In this document: one piece after another, positions 30,432-39,195 of the stretch
Numbering within the stretch: position 1 is the first letter of the stretch
Layout of the letters: each line of letters starts with the position of its first letter
Assembly (NCBI GenBank): GCA_046155225.1
Contig: JBJXED010000001.1
Coordinates: forward strand, 1-44,963
DNA from: JAKFVA01 sp046155225
GTDB lineage: Bacteria; Pseudomonadota; Gammaproteobacteria; Burkholderiales; Burkholderiaceae_C
Length of the DNA stretch: 44,963 nt
Direction of reading: 5' to 3'
The notes under the pieces: generated by a model
Seen by the model: only the letters and a program-made list of their open reading frames with translations
The model's database searches: none
What the model was told of the DNA's origin: nothing
Position numbers and translations under genes: made by a program

Positions 30432-31703
30432 TCAAGGCAAGGCGATGCTGTCCTGCGGGACGTGGGCCATTTGCTGGCGCATGTGCGCCCAATTGCCATC
30501 CAGTGCGGCCTTTTCCACAGGCACCGCGACACCGCTCGCCGGGTCCAGCACGGCAGTGCGTGAGCGCATGCCGCGTGCTACTTCGGCCAACTGCTGTGCA
30601 TCGTGCAGCAGTTGGTCAACATCTTTGGCACCGCGATAAAAATGCGCCAATCCCACGCCAACGTCAACCTTGACCGTCGTGCGCTCCCCCGTCATGGAGG
30701 CGACTTCAACCGGCTGGCGCAAGCGGCTGGCCAAGCGCAGGCCCACGGTGCGCAGCAAACTGGGTGAGTGCAAGGTTTCTACCAAAGCGACGAAACAGCG
30801 GTCGTAATAACGACCCACGGGGTTGAGCACACCCACCTGGCGCTGCGTTCGGCGAGCCAGCTCGGCATAAATTTCATTCAGGCCGTACTGGCCGACTTCG
30901 GCGGCGATTTTCTCAGGCTCAAAAATCAAAACCGCCAGCAGCACGCCGTTGCTGTCGGTAGCCGCCTGGCGACGCTGCGCCGCAATGATTTTTTGCACCA
31001 GCGCCATGCTGCCAAAAAGCTGGGTAATAGGGTCGATTTCTGATGGCACATCGCGCCGCGCACTGAGCTGCTGCCTGCTGCGCAGCCACAGCATGAGACC
31101 AAATACGCCAAACCCGAGCAGCCCGAACAACGCGATCACCGCCTGCCAACCGAAGGCCAGGCGACTGCCAATGACCATCGCATACATGCCGATTTGAAAC
31201 GGCAAGGTCAGCAAACAGGCGAGTGCCAGGCCCCAGGCCATGCGGTCACCCAACTGGGCGGCGCGCACCGACAGCCACAGCGCGACCAAAAGGTTGAGCA
31301 CCGTCAAGCAGGCGGCCGCAGGCAGTTGCCAAGGTACGGCCAGCAGCAAGCATGCAGGCGCACCCGCCAAACCCAGCACTGTAGTAATGCGCAAACCCAC
31401 GGCGAGCAAACGGTCGCGTTTGCGCGCTGCCAGCCACAAGCTGGCACCGTAGCTGCCCAAGGCAGAGGCCAGCGGTCCAATCAACACCTGCGCAACTTGC
31501 AACCATGCCAGTTCAAGGCTCGGCAACAAGGTCAGCGGCAACCCGCTGAGCAATAGCGCAAACCCCCAGGAGCTGAACAAGAAAGCAAGGTTTTGCGCCG
31601 AAGCCAGGCTGCGGCTGTAGGCCAGCTCAGCCAGCCCCAAAAATACGATCAACCCCAGCGAGCCGAGTACGGCGCTCCACAAAATGGTCTCAGAAGGCGT
31701 CAT
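30432..31703 (-). CDS. Membrane protein with degenerate GGDEF-like domain, paralog 1
   Basis: A 423-residue protein starting at ATG 31703 (MTPSETILWSAVLGSLGL). About six or seven helices fill residues 8-215, including LAFLFSSWGFALLLSGLPLTLL and ACLLLAVPWQLPAAACLTVLNLLVALWL (in two parts). The C-terminal domain aligns in layout with diguanylate cyclases: DPITQLFGSMALVQKII in place of D-x-LTGL-x-NR, RYYDRCFVALVE where R-x-GGDEF would be, and VDVGVGLAHFYRGAKDVDQLLHDAQQ near the end. The GGDEF signature itself is absent, so cyclase activity is unlikely; a binding or regulatory role is possible. It is a tandem paralog of the next gene. Confidence 0.7.
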   Translation of the reverse strand: MTPSETILWSAVLGSLGLIVFLGLAELAYSRSLASAQNLAFLFSSWGFALLLSGLPLTLLPSLELAWLQVAQVLIGPLASALGSYGASLWLAARKRDRLLAVGLRITTVLGLAGAPACLLLAVPWQLPAAACLTVLNLLVALWLSVRAAQLGDRMAWGLALACLLTLPFQIGMYAMVIGSRLAFGWQAVIALFGLLGFGVFGLMLWLRSRQQLSARRDVPSEIDPITQLFGSMALVQKIIAAQRRQAATDSNGVLLAVLIFEPEKIAAEVGQYGLNEIYAELARRTQRQVGVLNPVGRYYDRCFVALVETLHSPSLLRTVGLRLASRLRQPVEVASMTGERTTVKVDVGVGLAHFYRGAKDVDQLLHDAQQLAEVARGMRSRTAVLDPASGVAVPVEKAALDGNWAHMRQQMAHVPQDSIALP

Positions 31704-31823
31704 GGATTGCAGGCAGTTTGGTGCGGTGCGCGGCAAGAACCGCAAAATCATTGTGTTGGCGGCCGATGGCAAACACAAGACAGATTTAACCCTTGCACGC
31801 CGGCACAGCGAAAGCGCCTCAGT

Positions 31824-33098
31824 TCAAAAGTTACCCAATGCCGTGCTGTGCGGGGCTACCGAAGAAGCGGGTTTGAGGCCGCTCCAGGGGCCGTCGAGCA
31901 CCGCTTTCTCAACCGGCTGCGCGCGCGCGTTCACGGAATCGATGATGGCGGCGCGCGAACGCATGCCGCGCGCTTGCCCAGCCATTTGCTGGGCATCGTG
32001 CAGCAATTGATCGACATCTTTGTTGGCCCGCGAAAAATGCACCAGGCCGACACCAATTTCAGCCCGCAAGGTGATGCGCTTGCCCGAGGGCGTAGACACT
32101 TCAATTGGCCTGCGCAGACGGGCCGCCACCCGCAATCCCATCGTGCGCATCAGGCGCGGTGAATGCAGGGTTTCGATCAAACCGATAAAGCAGCGGTCAT
32201 AGTAGCGCCCGACGGGATTGAGCACGCCCAACTGGCGCTGCGTGCGGCGCGCCAGCTCGGCATAAATTTCATTCAGGCCGTATTGGCCGACCTGGGCCGC
32301 CAGTTTTTCGGGCTCAAACACCAATACTGCAATGAGTGCGCCATTGCTGCCGGTAACGGCTTGGCGGCGCTGTGCAGCCAGGATTTTTTGCACCATTGCC
32401 ATGCTGCCAAACAGCTGCGTGATGGGATCAATTTCAGACGAAACATCACGCTTGGCCCTGAGCAAATGCCGGTTGCGGGTGTAGAGCATGACGCCAAAAA
32501 CCACAAAACCCAGCAAGCCACACAAGGCAATCCCCAGTTGGACGCCCAGCGATGGACGGGCCGCGTCAATGAGCAAATACATGCCCATCTGGAACGGCAA
32601 GGTGAGTACGCAGGCCAGCGCCAAACCCCAAGCCATACGGTCACCCAACTGCGCCGCGCGTACCGACAGCCACAGCGCGAGGGAAAGATTGCAAAACGAC
32701 AAGGCTGCGGCGGCCGGCAATTGCCATGCCAGCGGCAACAGCAGACAGGCCGGTGCGCCAACCAAACAGACCAGGGTAGCGCTGCGAAAGCCCGCCTCCA
32801 TCAAGCGGTCGCGCTTGCGCGCTGAGAGCCAAATACCGCCCATGTAACTGCCCAAACTCGAGCACAGCGGGCCGATCATCACCTGCAGGGCAAACAGCCA
32901 TGGCGCAGGCAGCGCCGGAATCAGCAAGGGCAGCAAACCGCTCATGAGGAGCAGAAAAATCCAGGAAGCGGCCAGAAAACCCAGCGACCGCAGCGCTGCT
33001 TTGCTGCGGGTATAGGCCAGATCGGCAACCGCCAGCAACACGATCAAGCCGAGCGATCCCAACTCGGCGCTCCACAGGACGATTTCGTTTGGGGTCAT
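31824..33098 (-). CDS. Membrane protein with degenerate GGDEF-like domain, paralog 2
   Basis: A 424-residue protein starting at ATG 33098 (MTPNEIVLWSAELGSLGL). Its sequence tracks paralog 1 along its whole length: the same multi-helix N-terminal half (WIFLLLMSGLLPLLIPALP; AACLLLPLAWQLPAAAALSF), EIDPITQLFGSMAMVQKILAAQ, NPVGRYYDRCFIGLIETLHS and GVGLVHFSRANKDVDQLLHDAQQ. Both copies lack GGDEF and share the replacement RYYDRCF, so the change precedes the duplication. The gap to paralog 1 is 120 bases. No characterised family name is certain. Confidence 0.7.
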   Translation of the reverse strand: MTPNEIVLWSAELGSLGLIVLLAVADLAYTRSKAALRSLGFLAASWIFLLLMSGLLPLLIPALPAPWLFALQVMIGPLCSSLGSYMGGIWLSARKRDRLMEAGFRSATLVCLVGAPACLLLPLAWQLPAAAALSFCNLSLALWLSVRAAQLGDRMAWGLALACVLTLPFQMGMYLLIDAARPSLGVQLGIALCGLLGFVVFGVMLYTRNRHLLRAKRDVSSEIDPITQLFGSMAMVQKILAAQRRQAVTGSNGALIAVLVFEPEKLAAQVGQYGLNEIYAELARRTQRQLGVLNPVGRYYDRCFIGLIETLHSPRLMRTMGLRVAARLRRPIEVSTPSGKRITLRAEIGVGLVHFSRANKDVDQLLHDAQQMAGQARGMRSRAAIIDSVNARAQPVEKAVLDGPWSGLKPASSVAPHSTALGNF

Positions 33099-33200
33099 GG
33101 CGTGGTTGGGCGGCTCAGTGGCGAAGGGCACATGCTAGCGCCTGTATTCTGCTGGCAGCCATGGGCGGGCGCAAGACAGATGGCCTTGCGTGCGAATAAA

Positions 33201-33268
33201 CTACTCCTAATTCAGTAGCGGTATCGGCAATATATACCTTGGCTAGCGGGCTTTTTGACTAAAAAAAG
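33201..33268 (+). repeat. Dispersed AT-rich repeat, copy 5
   Basis: Reads AGTAGCGGTATCGGCAATAT, then ATACCTTGGCTAGCGGGC, TTTTTGACTAAAAAAAG. It lies in the 215-base gap between GGDEF-like paralog 2 and the 3' end of the oxoprolinase gene, which holds no other feature I can support. Confidence 0.75.
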
Positions 33269-33313
33269 TGCTGGAAACAGGTGTTTGGCGCAAAAAACCG
33301 CTCTGGTGGCCGC

Positions 33314-36300
33314 TCAGCAACAGGCCTGCCCAAAGCCGCCGCCGCCCGGCGTGCAGATTTCAAACACATCGCCCGGCTGCATTTGCACTTCGGCAATATG
33401 TGCCAACGGCTCCACCCGCCCATCGGCGCGCAGCACCCGGTTCATGCCCAGCGCACCCGGCTCGCCGCCTTGCATGCCAAAGGCCGGGAAAATGCGGCCA
33501 TTGGACAAAATATTGGCCGTCATGGCCTCCAGGAAGCGCACGCGCCGCACACCGCCATCGCCGCCGCGCCAACGCCCGGCGCCACCTGAGCCTGTGCGAA
33601 TCTCATAACTGTCCAGCCGGACCGGGAAGCGGAATTCCAGTACCTCGGGGTCGGTCAGGCGCGAGTTGGTCATGTGGGTCTGGACCGTGCTGGTGCCGTC
33701 AAACCCGTCGCCTGCGCCACTGCCGCCCGAAATCGTCTCGTAATACTGGTGCGCCTGGTTGCCAAAAGTGAAATTGTTCATCGTGCATTGGCTGGCCGCC
33801 ATGATCCCCAGCGCGCCGTAGAGCGCGTTGGTGATGCAGCTTGAAGTCTCCACATTGCCGGCCACCACCGACGCCGGCGGATGCGGATTGAGCATCGAGC
33901 CCGGCGGGATGATGACGCTCAAAGGCTTGAGGCAACCCGCGTTCAGCGGAATGTCGTCATCGACCAGGGTGCGAAACACATACAGCACTGCCGCCATGCA
34001 CACCGCCGTCGGCGCATTGAAGTTGTTGACTTGCTGCGCTGAGGTACCGGTGAAGTCAATCTCGGCGCTGCGCTGCTGAACGTTGACGCGAATGGCCACC
34101 TGGATTTGCGCGCCGTTGTCCAGCGGCAGGGTGAAGACACCGTCCTTGAGCCGGGTGATGACGCGGCGCACCGATTCTTCGGCGTTGTCTTGCACATGGC
34201 GCATATATGCCTGCACCACGTCCAGGCCAAATTCGGCGGTGATCTTGCGCAACTCCTGCACGCCTTTTTCATTGGCGGCAATCTGGGCACGCAGATCGGC
34301 CATGTTTTGCTGCGGATTCCGCGCCGGGAATTCGCCGCTGCGCAGCAGGGCCAGCATGTCGGCCTCGCGCAGCACGCCCTGGTCAACCAGTTTCACGTTG
34401 TTGATCTGCACGCCCTCTTCTTCAATCCGGGTGGAAAAAGGCGGCATCGAGCCCGGCGTAGTACCGCCGATGTCGGCGTGGTGGCCTCTGGAGCCGACGT
34501 AGAACGTCGGTTCAGGGCCTTTGGCGGTCATGGGCCCGTCCCCTCCACAGCCTTCACCCTCAGCGGGGTAGGGAGATAAGTAGACCGGCGTAATGACCGT
34601 CACGTCGGGCAAATGCGTGCCGCCGTGGTAAGGGTCGTTGAGTACGTACACATCACCCGGCGACATGCGGCCGGCATTCTCCCGGATCACCGTCTTGATG
34701 CTCTCGCCCATGCTGCCCAAATGCACCGGCATGTGCGGCGCGTTGGCGATCAGGTTGCCCTGGGCGTCAAACAGCGCGCAAGAAAAATCAAGTCGCTCCT
34801 TGATGTTGACCGAATACGCCGTGTTTTGCAGCTGCAAGCCCATCTGCTCGGCAATGTTCATGAACAGGTTGTTGAAGAGCGACAACCGCACCGGATCCAC
34901 CGTTGTCCCTGCGGCAAAAGTCCTGGTAACAGCCGTCTGCCGCTGCAGTATCAAATGGCCCAGAGGCATCAGCGTTGCACGCCAGCCCAGTTCGATCACC
35001 GTCGTGGCATTGGGCTCGGCAATGATGGCTGGGCCCGTGACCGTAGCGCCTGCGCGCAAATCTTTCAGCAAATACAAGTCTGCGTTGTGCCATTCGCCAG
35101 CGCTGTAGAGACGCACCAAGTCGGCTGGCGCAGCGGGCACGCTGATCACTTGCGAAGCCGCAGCAGTTTGGGCTGCGGGCAGCCTCTCGCCGGGCAGCAC
35201 GGCCTCCACCGAGACCGCCTCGACCACCAGCGCCCGGCCTTCCATCAGGAAGGCAAATCGCTGGCGGTAGGCCTGCGCAAAATCAGCCTGCATAGCGGTC
35301 AGATCGGCAAAAGGCACTGGCAGCGCCAGATCGGTCCCCTGGTATTTGAGGTGGGCGCGCCGGTGCAGTTGCACGGCTTGCGCAGGGCCTTGGGTTTTGC
35401 GCAGCAACTCGCCCGTGGCTTGCGCGGCCAAGGCTTGCAGTTGCGACGCCAGCAGGGGCACGGCAGCGGCGTCCAGCACCTGCTCTACCGCGCGCTCGCG
35501 CAGCACCGCTTGGTCGGCCAAACCCATGCCGTAGGCCGACAACACGCCTGCCAGCGGATGCACCATGACGCGCTTCATGCCGAGCGCATCGGCCACCAGA
35601 CACGCATGCTGGCCGCCGGCTCCGCCAAAGCATTGCAGGGTGTAGCGCGTCACGTCGTAGCCGCGTGCCACCGATATTTTTTTGATGGCGTTGGCCATCT
35701 GTGCCACGGCCAGTTCTATAAACCCTTCAGCCACCTGCTCTGGCGACTGCCCGGTTTGTGTGGCCAGCGCATGAAAGGGCTCGATCACGGCTGCACGGTC
35801 CAGCGGCAGATCGGCGTGAGGGCCAAAGACGTGGGGAAACCATGGCGGCGCAATTTTGCCGAGCAGCACATTGGCATCGGTGACAGTCAGCGGCCCGCCG
35901 CGCCGGTAGCAGGCCGGTCCGGGGTTGGCCCCCGCACTTTCAGGACCAACCCGAAAGCGCGCGCCGTCGTAGCGCAGGACCGAGCCGCCGCCCGCCGCCA
36001 CGGTGTGAATGCTCATCATCGGCGCGCGCATCCGCACACCCGCCACCTGCGTTTCAAACTGGCGCTCGAACTCGCCCGCGTAGTGCGAGACATCGGTCGA
36101 GGTGCCGCCCATGTCGAAGCCAATGACTTTGATGCTGCCGCTGTTGTCGCGCAGCCCCGCAACCCCGCCGCCGCCCCGAGAAGCAATGGGCGCAAGGGCC
36201 TGCTCTGCCGTACGCGCCATTCCCACAATGCCACCTGCCGGGCCGCTGAGCAAGGCATCTTTGCCAGCGAAAGCCTGGGCGTCGGCCAAGCCGCCGGAAG

Positions 36301-37036
36301 ACTGCATGAACATCAAACGCACCCCCGGCAGTTCAGCCGCCACTTGCGCCACATAGCGGCGCAAGATGGGCGACAAATAGGCATCAACGACGGTGGTGTC
36401 GCCCCGGCCCACCAGCTTCATCAGCGGGCTGACTTGGTGGCTCACGCTGATCTGGCTAAATCCGGCGTCGCGGGCGATTTGCTCGGCCTGCAACTCGTGC
36501 GCCGGGTAACGCCAGGCGTGCATGAACACAATGGCTACGCTGCGCAACCCGTGTGCGTGGTGTGCTGCCAGGTTTTGCCGCAGCAAAGCCTCGTTCAGCG
36601 CCTGCACCACCTCGCCGTGCGCGCCCATGCGCTCCTGCGCCTCCACCACGGCGCTGTAGAGCAACTCAGGCAGTGCGATTTGCCGGTCAAACAGGCGCGG
36701 CCGGTTTTGGTAGGCAATGCGCAGCGCGTCCCTGAAGCCGCGTGTGGTCACCAGCAGCGTAGGTTCGCCTTTGCGCTCCAGCAGTGCATTGGTTGCCACG
36801 GTTGTTCCCATCTTGACGCATTCCACCCACTCGGGCGTTACGAGCTCACCTGGACGCAAGCCGAGCAAATGGCGTATGCCTGCCACGGCGGCGTCCCGGT
36901 ACTGCTGCGGGTTGTCACTGAGCAACTTGTGCGTCACCAGCGTGCCGTCGGGCTTGCGCCCCACGACATCGGTGAAGGTGCCGCCGCGGTCAATCCAGAA
37001 TTGCCATTTGCCAGGTGAAAGCAGTGGTGTGGTCAT
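33314..37036 (-). CDS. oplAH: 5-oxoprolinase (ATP-hydrolysing), fused HyuA-HyuB type
   Basis: A 1240-residue enzyme joining a hydantoinase A-like half (residues 1 to about 700: DRGGTFTDVVGRKPDG, VKMGTTVATNALLERKGEPT, FDMGGTSTDVSHY, GPACYRRGGPLTVTDAN, CFGGAGGQHACLVADALG) and a hydantoinase B-like half (about 720-1240: LFNNLFMNIAEQMGLQLQNTAYSVNIKERLDFS in parts, DPYHGGTHLPDVTVITPV, RGHHADIGG, GGGGFGQACC end). The family opens 5-oxoproline to glutamate using ATP. An insertion of about 20 residues (SPYPAEGEGCGGDGP...) sits before the RGHHADIGG motif. It ends a two-gene unit with the GntR regulator, 3 bases upstream. The precise lactam substrate is inferred. Confidence 0.88.
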   Translation of the reverse strand: MTTPLLSPGKWQFWIDRGGTFTDVVGRKPDGTLVTHKLLSDNPQQYRDAAVAGIRHLLGLRPGELVTPEWVECVKMGTTVATNALLERKGEPTLLVTTRGFRDALRIAYQNRPRLFDRQIALPELLYSAVVEAQERMGAHGEVVQALNEALLRQNLAAHHAHGLRSVAIVFMHAWRYPAHELQAEQIARDAGFSQISVSHQVSPLMKLVGRGDTTVVDAYLSPILRRYVAQVAAELPGVRLMFMQSSGGLADAQAFAGKDALLSGPAGGIVGMARTAEQALAPIASRGGGGVAGLRDNSGSIKVIGFDMGGTSTDVSHYAGEFERQFETQVAGVRMRAPMMSIHTVAAGGGSVLRYDGARFRVGPESAGANPGPACYRRGGPLTVTDANVLLGKIAPPWFPHVFGPHADLPLDRAAVIEPFHALATQTGQSPEQVAEGFIELAVAQMANAIKKISVARGYDVTRYTLQCFGGAGGQHACLVADALGMKRVMVHPLAGVLSAYGMGLADQAVLRERAVEQVLDAAAVPLLASQLQALAAQATGELLRKTQGPAQAVQLHRRAHLKYQGTDLALPVPFADLTAMQADFAQAYRQRFAFLMEGRALVVEAVSVEAVLPGERLPAAQTAAASQVISVPAAPADLVRLYSAGEWHNADLYLLKDLRAGATVTGPAIIAEPNATTVIELGWRATLMPLGHLILQRQTAVTRTFAAGTTVDPVRLSLFNNLFMNIAEQMGLQLQNTAYSVNIKERLDFSCALFDAQGNLIANAPHMPVHLGSMGESIKTVIRENAGRMSPGDVYVLNDPYHGGTHLPDVTVITPVYLSPYPAEGEGCGGDGPMTAKGPEPTFYVGSRGHHADIGGTTPGSMPPFSTRIEEEGVQINNVKLVDQGVLREADMLALLRSGEFPARNPQQNMADLRAQIAANEKGVQELRKITAEFGLDVVQAYMRHVQDNAEESVRRVITRLKDGVFTLPLDNGAQIQVAIRVNVQQRSAEIDFTGTSAQQVNNFNAPTAVCMAAVLYVFRTLVDDDIPLNAGCLKPLSVIIPPGSMLNPHPPASVVAGNVETSSCITNALYGALGIMAASQCTMNNFTFGNQAHQYYETISGGSGAGDGFDGTSTVQTHMTNSRLTDPEVLEFRFPVRLDSYEIRTGSGGAGRWRGGDGGVRRVRFLEAMTANILSNGRIFPAFGMQGGEPGALGMNRVLRADGRVEPLAHIAEVQMQPGDVFEICTPGGGGFGQACC

Positions 37037-37039
37037 GGC

Positions 37040-37702
37040 TCAATCTTCGTTGATAACGCGTGCCTGGCGGTTGTGCAGCCAGCGGTCACGCACGGGTTGC
37101 ATGTGCCCCAGCACCAGCGCTTTCAGCGCCGTGCGGTCATTCTTGTCCAGCGCGCGGATCATGGCGTCGTGTTCTTTGACCGCTTGTTTCAGCCAGGCCG
37201 CATCGACCATGCCGGTCGAGCGGATCGGGTCGGTCATGCGGGTGTAGCGCCGCAGCTCTTCGGACAGCAAGGGGTTTTGCGTCATGCCGAAGAGCAAGTC
37301 ATGGAAACGGTCGTTGGCGATACGGATCTGGCGCGGCGAGCCGGCATCAATGGCACGCCGGTACTCGGCCTGCACCGCCTTGAGTTGCCGCACCACCGCA
37401 GGGTCGGGTACTTCGGGTAGCAAATCCACCGCACTGGCGCTGAGCAACATGCGCATCTGGTACAGCCACTGCACTTCTTGCACGCCCAAGTCTTTGACAC
37501 GGGCGGTTTTGTTCGGCGGCTTGATGACCAGACCGCGCTCAACCAGTAGCGTAATCGCGGCGCGCACCGCATGACGTTTGGCGTCAAACCGTGCAATCAA
37601 AGCGTCTTCGACCAGCTCCTGCCAAGGGGCAAGCCGACCAAACACAATGTCGTCTTCGAGCGATTCGACCATGGCGGCAACGTGCTGGGCAGTCACTGTC
37701 AT
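37040..37702 (-). CDS. GntR-family regulator with FCD domain
   Basis: A 220-residue regulator. The N-terminal winged helix (residues about 8-70: LEDDIVFGRLAPWQELVEDALIARFDAKRHAVRAAITLLVERGL, shown in parts) differs from the classic GntR text but keeps its layout, and the C-terminal FCD domain (residues about 78-205) has IANDRFHDLLFGMTQNPLL and KEHDAMIRALDKND with metal-ligand-like Asp and His. FCD regulators usually sense small organic acids. It is in the same unit as oplAH and divergent from the oxidase and TRAP genes, so it probably controls both sides through the AT-rich gap at 37840-37944. Confidence 0.88.
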   Translation of the reverse strand: MTVTAQHVAAMVESLEDDIVFGRLAPWQELVEDALIARFDAKRHAVRAAITLLVERGLVIKPPNKTARVKDLGVQEVQWLYQMRMLLSASAVDLLPEVPDPAVVRQLKAVQAEYRRAIDAGSPRQIRIANDRFHDLLFGMTQNPLLSEELRRYTRMTDPIRSTGMVDAAWLKQAVKEHDAMIRALDKNDRTALKALVLGHMQPVRDRWLHNRQARVINED

Positions 37703-37704
37703 CG

Positions 37705-37836
37705 CTAACGCACCAGCAGTTCAAGCGCGGCCCGGCTGACACCGACGGCGACCTGCACCACATTGCAAAAACCGAAAAATCCGCCGCGAAAGCTCAGGTT
37801 GTTGCTGCCCAGCAGCAATTCGCAGTGCACCGCCAT
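37705..37836 (-). CDS. Very short ORF or gene remnant, 43 codons
   Basis: An open frame from ATG 37836 to TAG 37705 encodes MAVHCELLLGSNN, then LSFRGGFFGFCNVVQVAVGV and a short tail. It ends 2 bases before the regulator ATG. The sequence reads like part of a folded enzyme and not like random leader, but I do not recognise the family and no longer gene is visible upstream. It could be a remnant or a leader peptide. Confidence 0.35.
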   Translation of the reverse strand: MAVHCELLLGSNNLSFRGGFFGFCNVVQVAVGVSRAALELLVR

Positions 37837-37876
37837 AGGCCTCCGATGTGTTGGCTGGGGAAAACCACCCTACATT

Positions 37877-37944
37877 GTTTACTAAGAAATCAGTTTAGTT
37901 GATATTATTATTAATAATTTCATTAATATTATTGCCTTAATTCA
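37877..37944. promoter_or_regulatory. AT-rich divergent control region (GntR / lhgO)
   Basis: The 68 bases before the lhgO ATG are strikingly AT-rich. They hold an inverted repeat ACTAA (37881-37885) / TTAGT (37895-37899), a TTGATA box (37899-37904) with ATTAAT 17 bases on (37922-37927), and the palindrome ATTATTAATAAT. This fits overlapping promoters and an operator for the GntR-type regulator. Confidence 0.45.
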
Positions 37945-39141
37945 ATGCACGACTTCTTAATCATCGGCGGCGGCATTGTGGGTTGCTCGGTAGCTTGGCA
38001 GCTCTTGCAAGCGCAGCCACAAGCGCGCATAGCACTGCTGGAAAAAGAGCCGGTGCTTGCACGCCATCAGACCGGCCACAACAGCGGCGTCGTCCACTCG
38101 GGGATTTACTACCCGCCGGGCAGTCTCAAGGCGGATTTTTGCCGCTTGGGCAATGCGGCCACTTTTGATTTTTGTGAGGCTCATGGCTTGCCCTCCAAGC
38201 GCACCGGCAAGTTGCTGGTGGCGAGCAGCCCTGCCGAATTGCCGCGAATGCAGGCACTGTTTGAACGAAGCCAGCAGTTGGGCATTGCCGCGCGCAGCTT
38301 GGGCAGTGCTGAGTTGATTGAGATCGAGCCCGCCATCATCGGTGTAGGTGCCATCCACCTGGCGAGCACCGGCATTGCCGACTACCCCGCCATCACGCGG
38401 CAAATGGCTCAGCTTTTCGGCCGTGCTGGCGGGGAAATTCATCTGGACACCAAAGTACTCAGCCTGCACGAAACCGCAGGCAGCATTCGCGTGGCCACCA
38501 CCACGGGTGAATTCGATACCCGCCAGCTGATCTGCTGCGCCGGCATTCAAGCCGACCGCTTGGCGGCCTTGGCGGGTCTGGCGGTGGACTTTGCCATGTT
38601 GCCGTTTCGCGGCGAATACTTTCGCCTGAAGGCGCAGCACAACCTTATCGTCAGCCATCTGATCTACCCCATACCCGACCCCGACCTGCCCTTTCTGGGC
38701 GTGCACCTGACGCGGATGATCGATGGCAGTGTCACCGTCGGGCCCAACGCCGTCCTGGGCCTGGCACGCGAGGCATATCCCAAGCTGAGCCTGAACTGGC
38801 GCGACATGGGCGACATGCTGGCATTCAAAGGCTTCTGGCCGTTGCTGCGCAGCCACCTGCGAACGGGGCTCGCAGAGATGAAAAATTCTCTCTACAAACC
38901 CGGCTATCTGGCGCTTTGCCAACGCTACTGCCCCAGCTTGCGCCTGGCGGACCTAGAGCCCATGGAATGCGGCATCCGGGCGCAAGCGGTCACCTTGGGC
39001 GGCCAATTGATCCATGACTTTTTGATCAAACGCACCGCTCGCAGCCTGCATGTGTGCAATGCACCCTCGCCTGCGGCAACATCGGCCATCCCTATCGGTG
39101 CACACATCGTGCAACTCATACTGGGCAAAACGCCTACTTGA
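37945..39141 (+). CDS. lhgO: L-2-hydroxyglutarate oxidase (LhgO family)
   Basis: A 398-residue FAD-dependent oxidoreductase. The dinucleotide motif IIGGGIVGCSVAWQL opens the protein, followed by LEKEP, the hallmark HQTGHNSGVVHSGIYYPPGSLKA, and LPFRGEYFRLK, with FLGVHLTRMIDGSVTVGPNA and a C-terminal FAD loop CNAPSPAATSAIPIG. The family oxidises L-2-hydroxyglutarate to 2-oxoglutarate, feeding electrons to the quinone pool. It is first in the unit with TRAP genes, 54 bases before the dctP-like start. The enzyme family is clear; in this context a related 2-hydroxy acid could be the true substrate. Confidence 0.9.
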   Translation: MHDFLIIGGGIVGCSVAWQLLQAQPQARIALLEKEPVLARHQTGHNSGVVHSGIYYPPGSLKADFCRLGNAATFDFCEAHGLPSKRTGKLLVASSPAELPRMQALFERSQQLGIAARSLGSAELIEIEPAIIGVGAIHLASTGIADYPAITRQMAQLFGRAGGEIHLDTKVLSLHETAGSIRVATTTGEFDTRQLICCAGIQADRLAALAGLAVDFAMLPFRGEYFRLKAQHNLIVSHLIYPIPDPDLPFLGVHLTRMIDGSVTVGPNAVLGLAREAYPKLSLNWRDMGDMLAFKGFWPLLRSHLRTGLAEMKNSLYKPGYLALCQRYCPSLRLADLEPMECGIRAQAVTLGGQLIHDFLIKRTARSLHVCNAPSPAATSAIPIGAHIVQLILGKTPT

Positions 39142-39195
39142 GTGCATGCTGTGGCCTGCCAACCAATTTCAACAACCACCCTCCCAAGGAGACCT

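Noticed and set aside
33255..33771. Plus-strand frames overlapping the oxoprolinase 3' end.
   Set aside because: They lie opposite a well-supported gene and have no recognisable domain.
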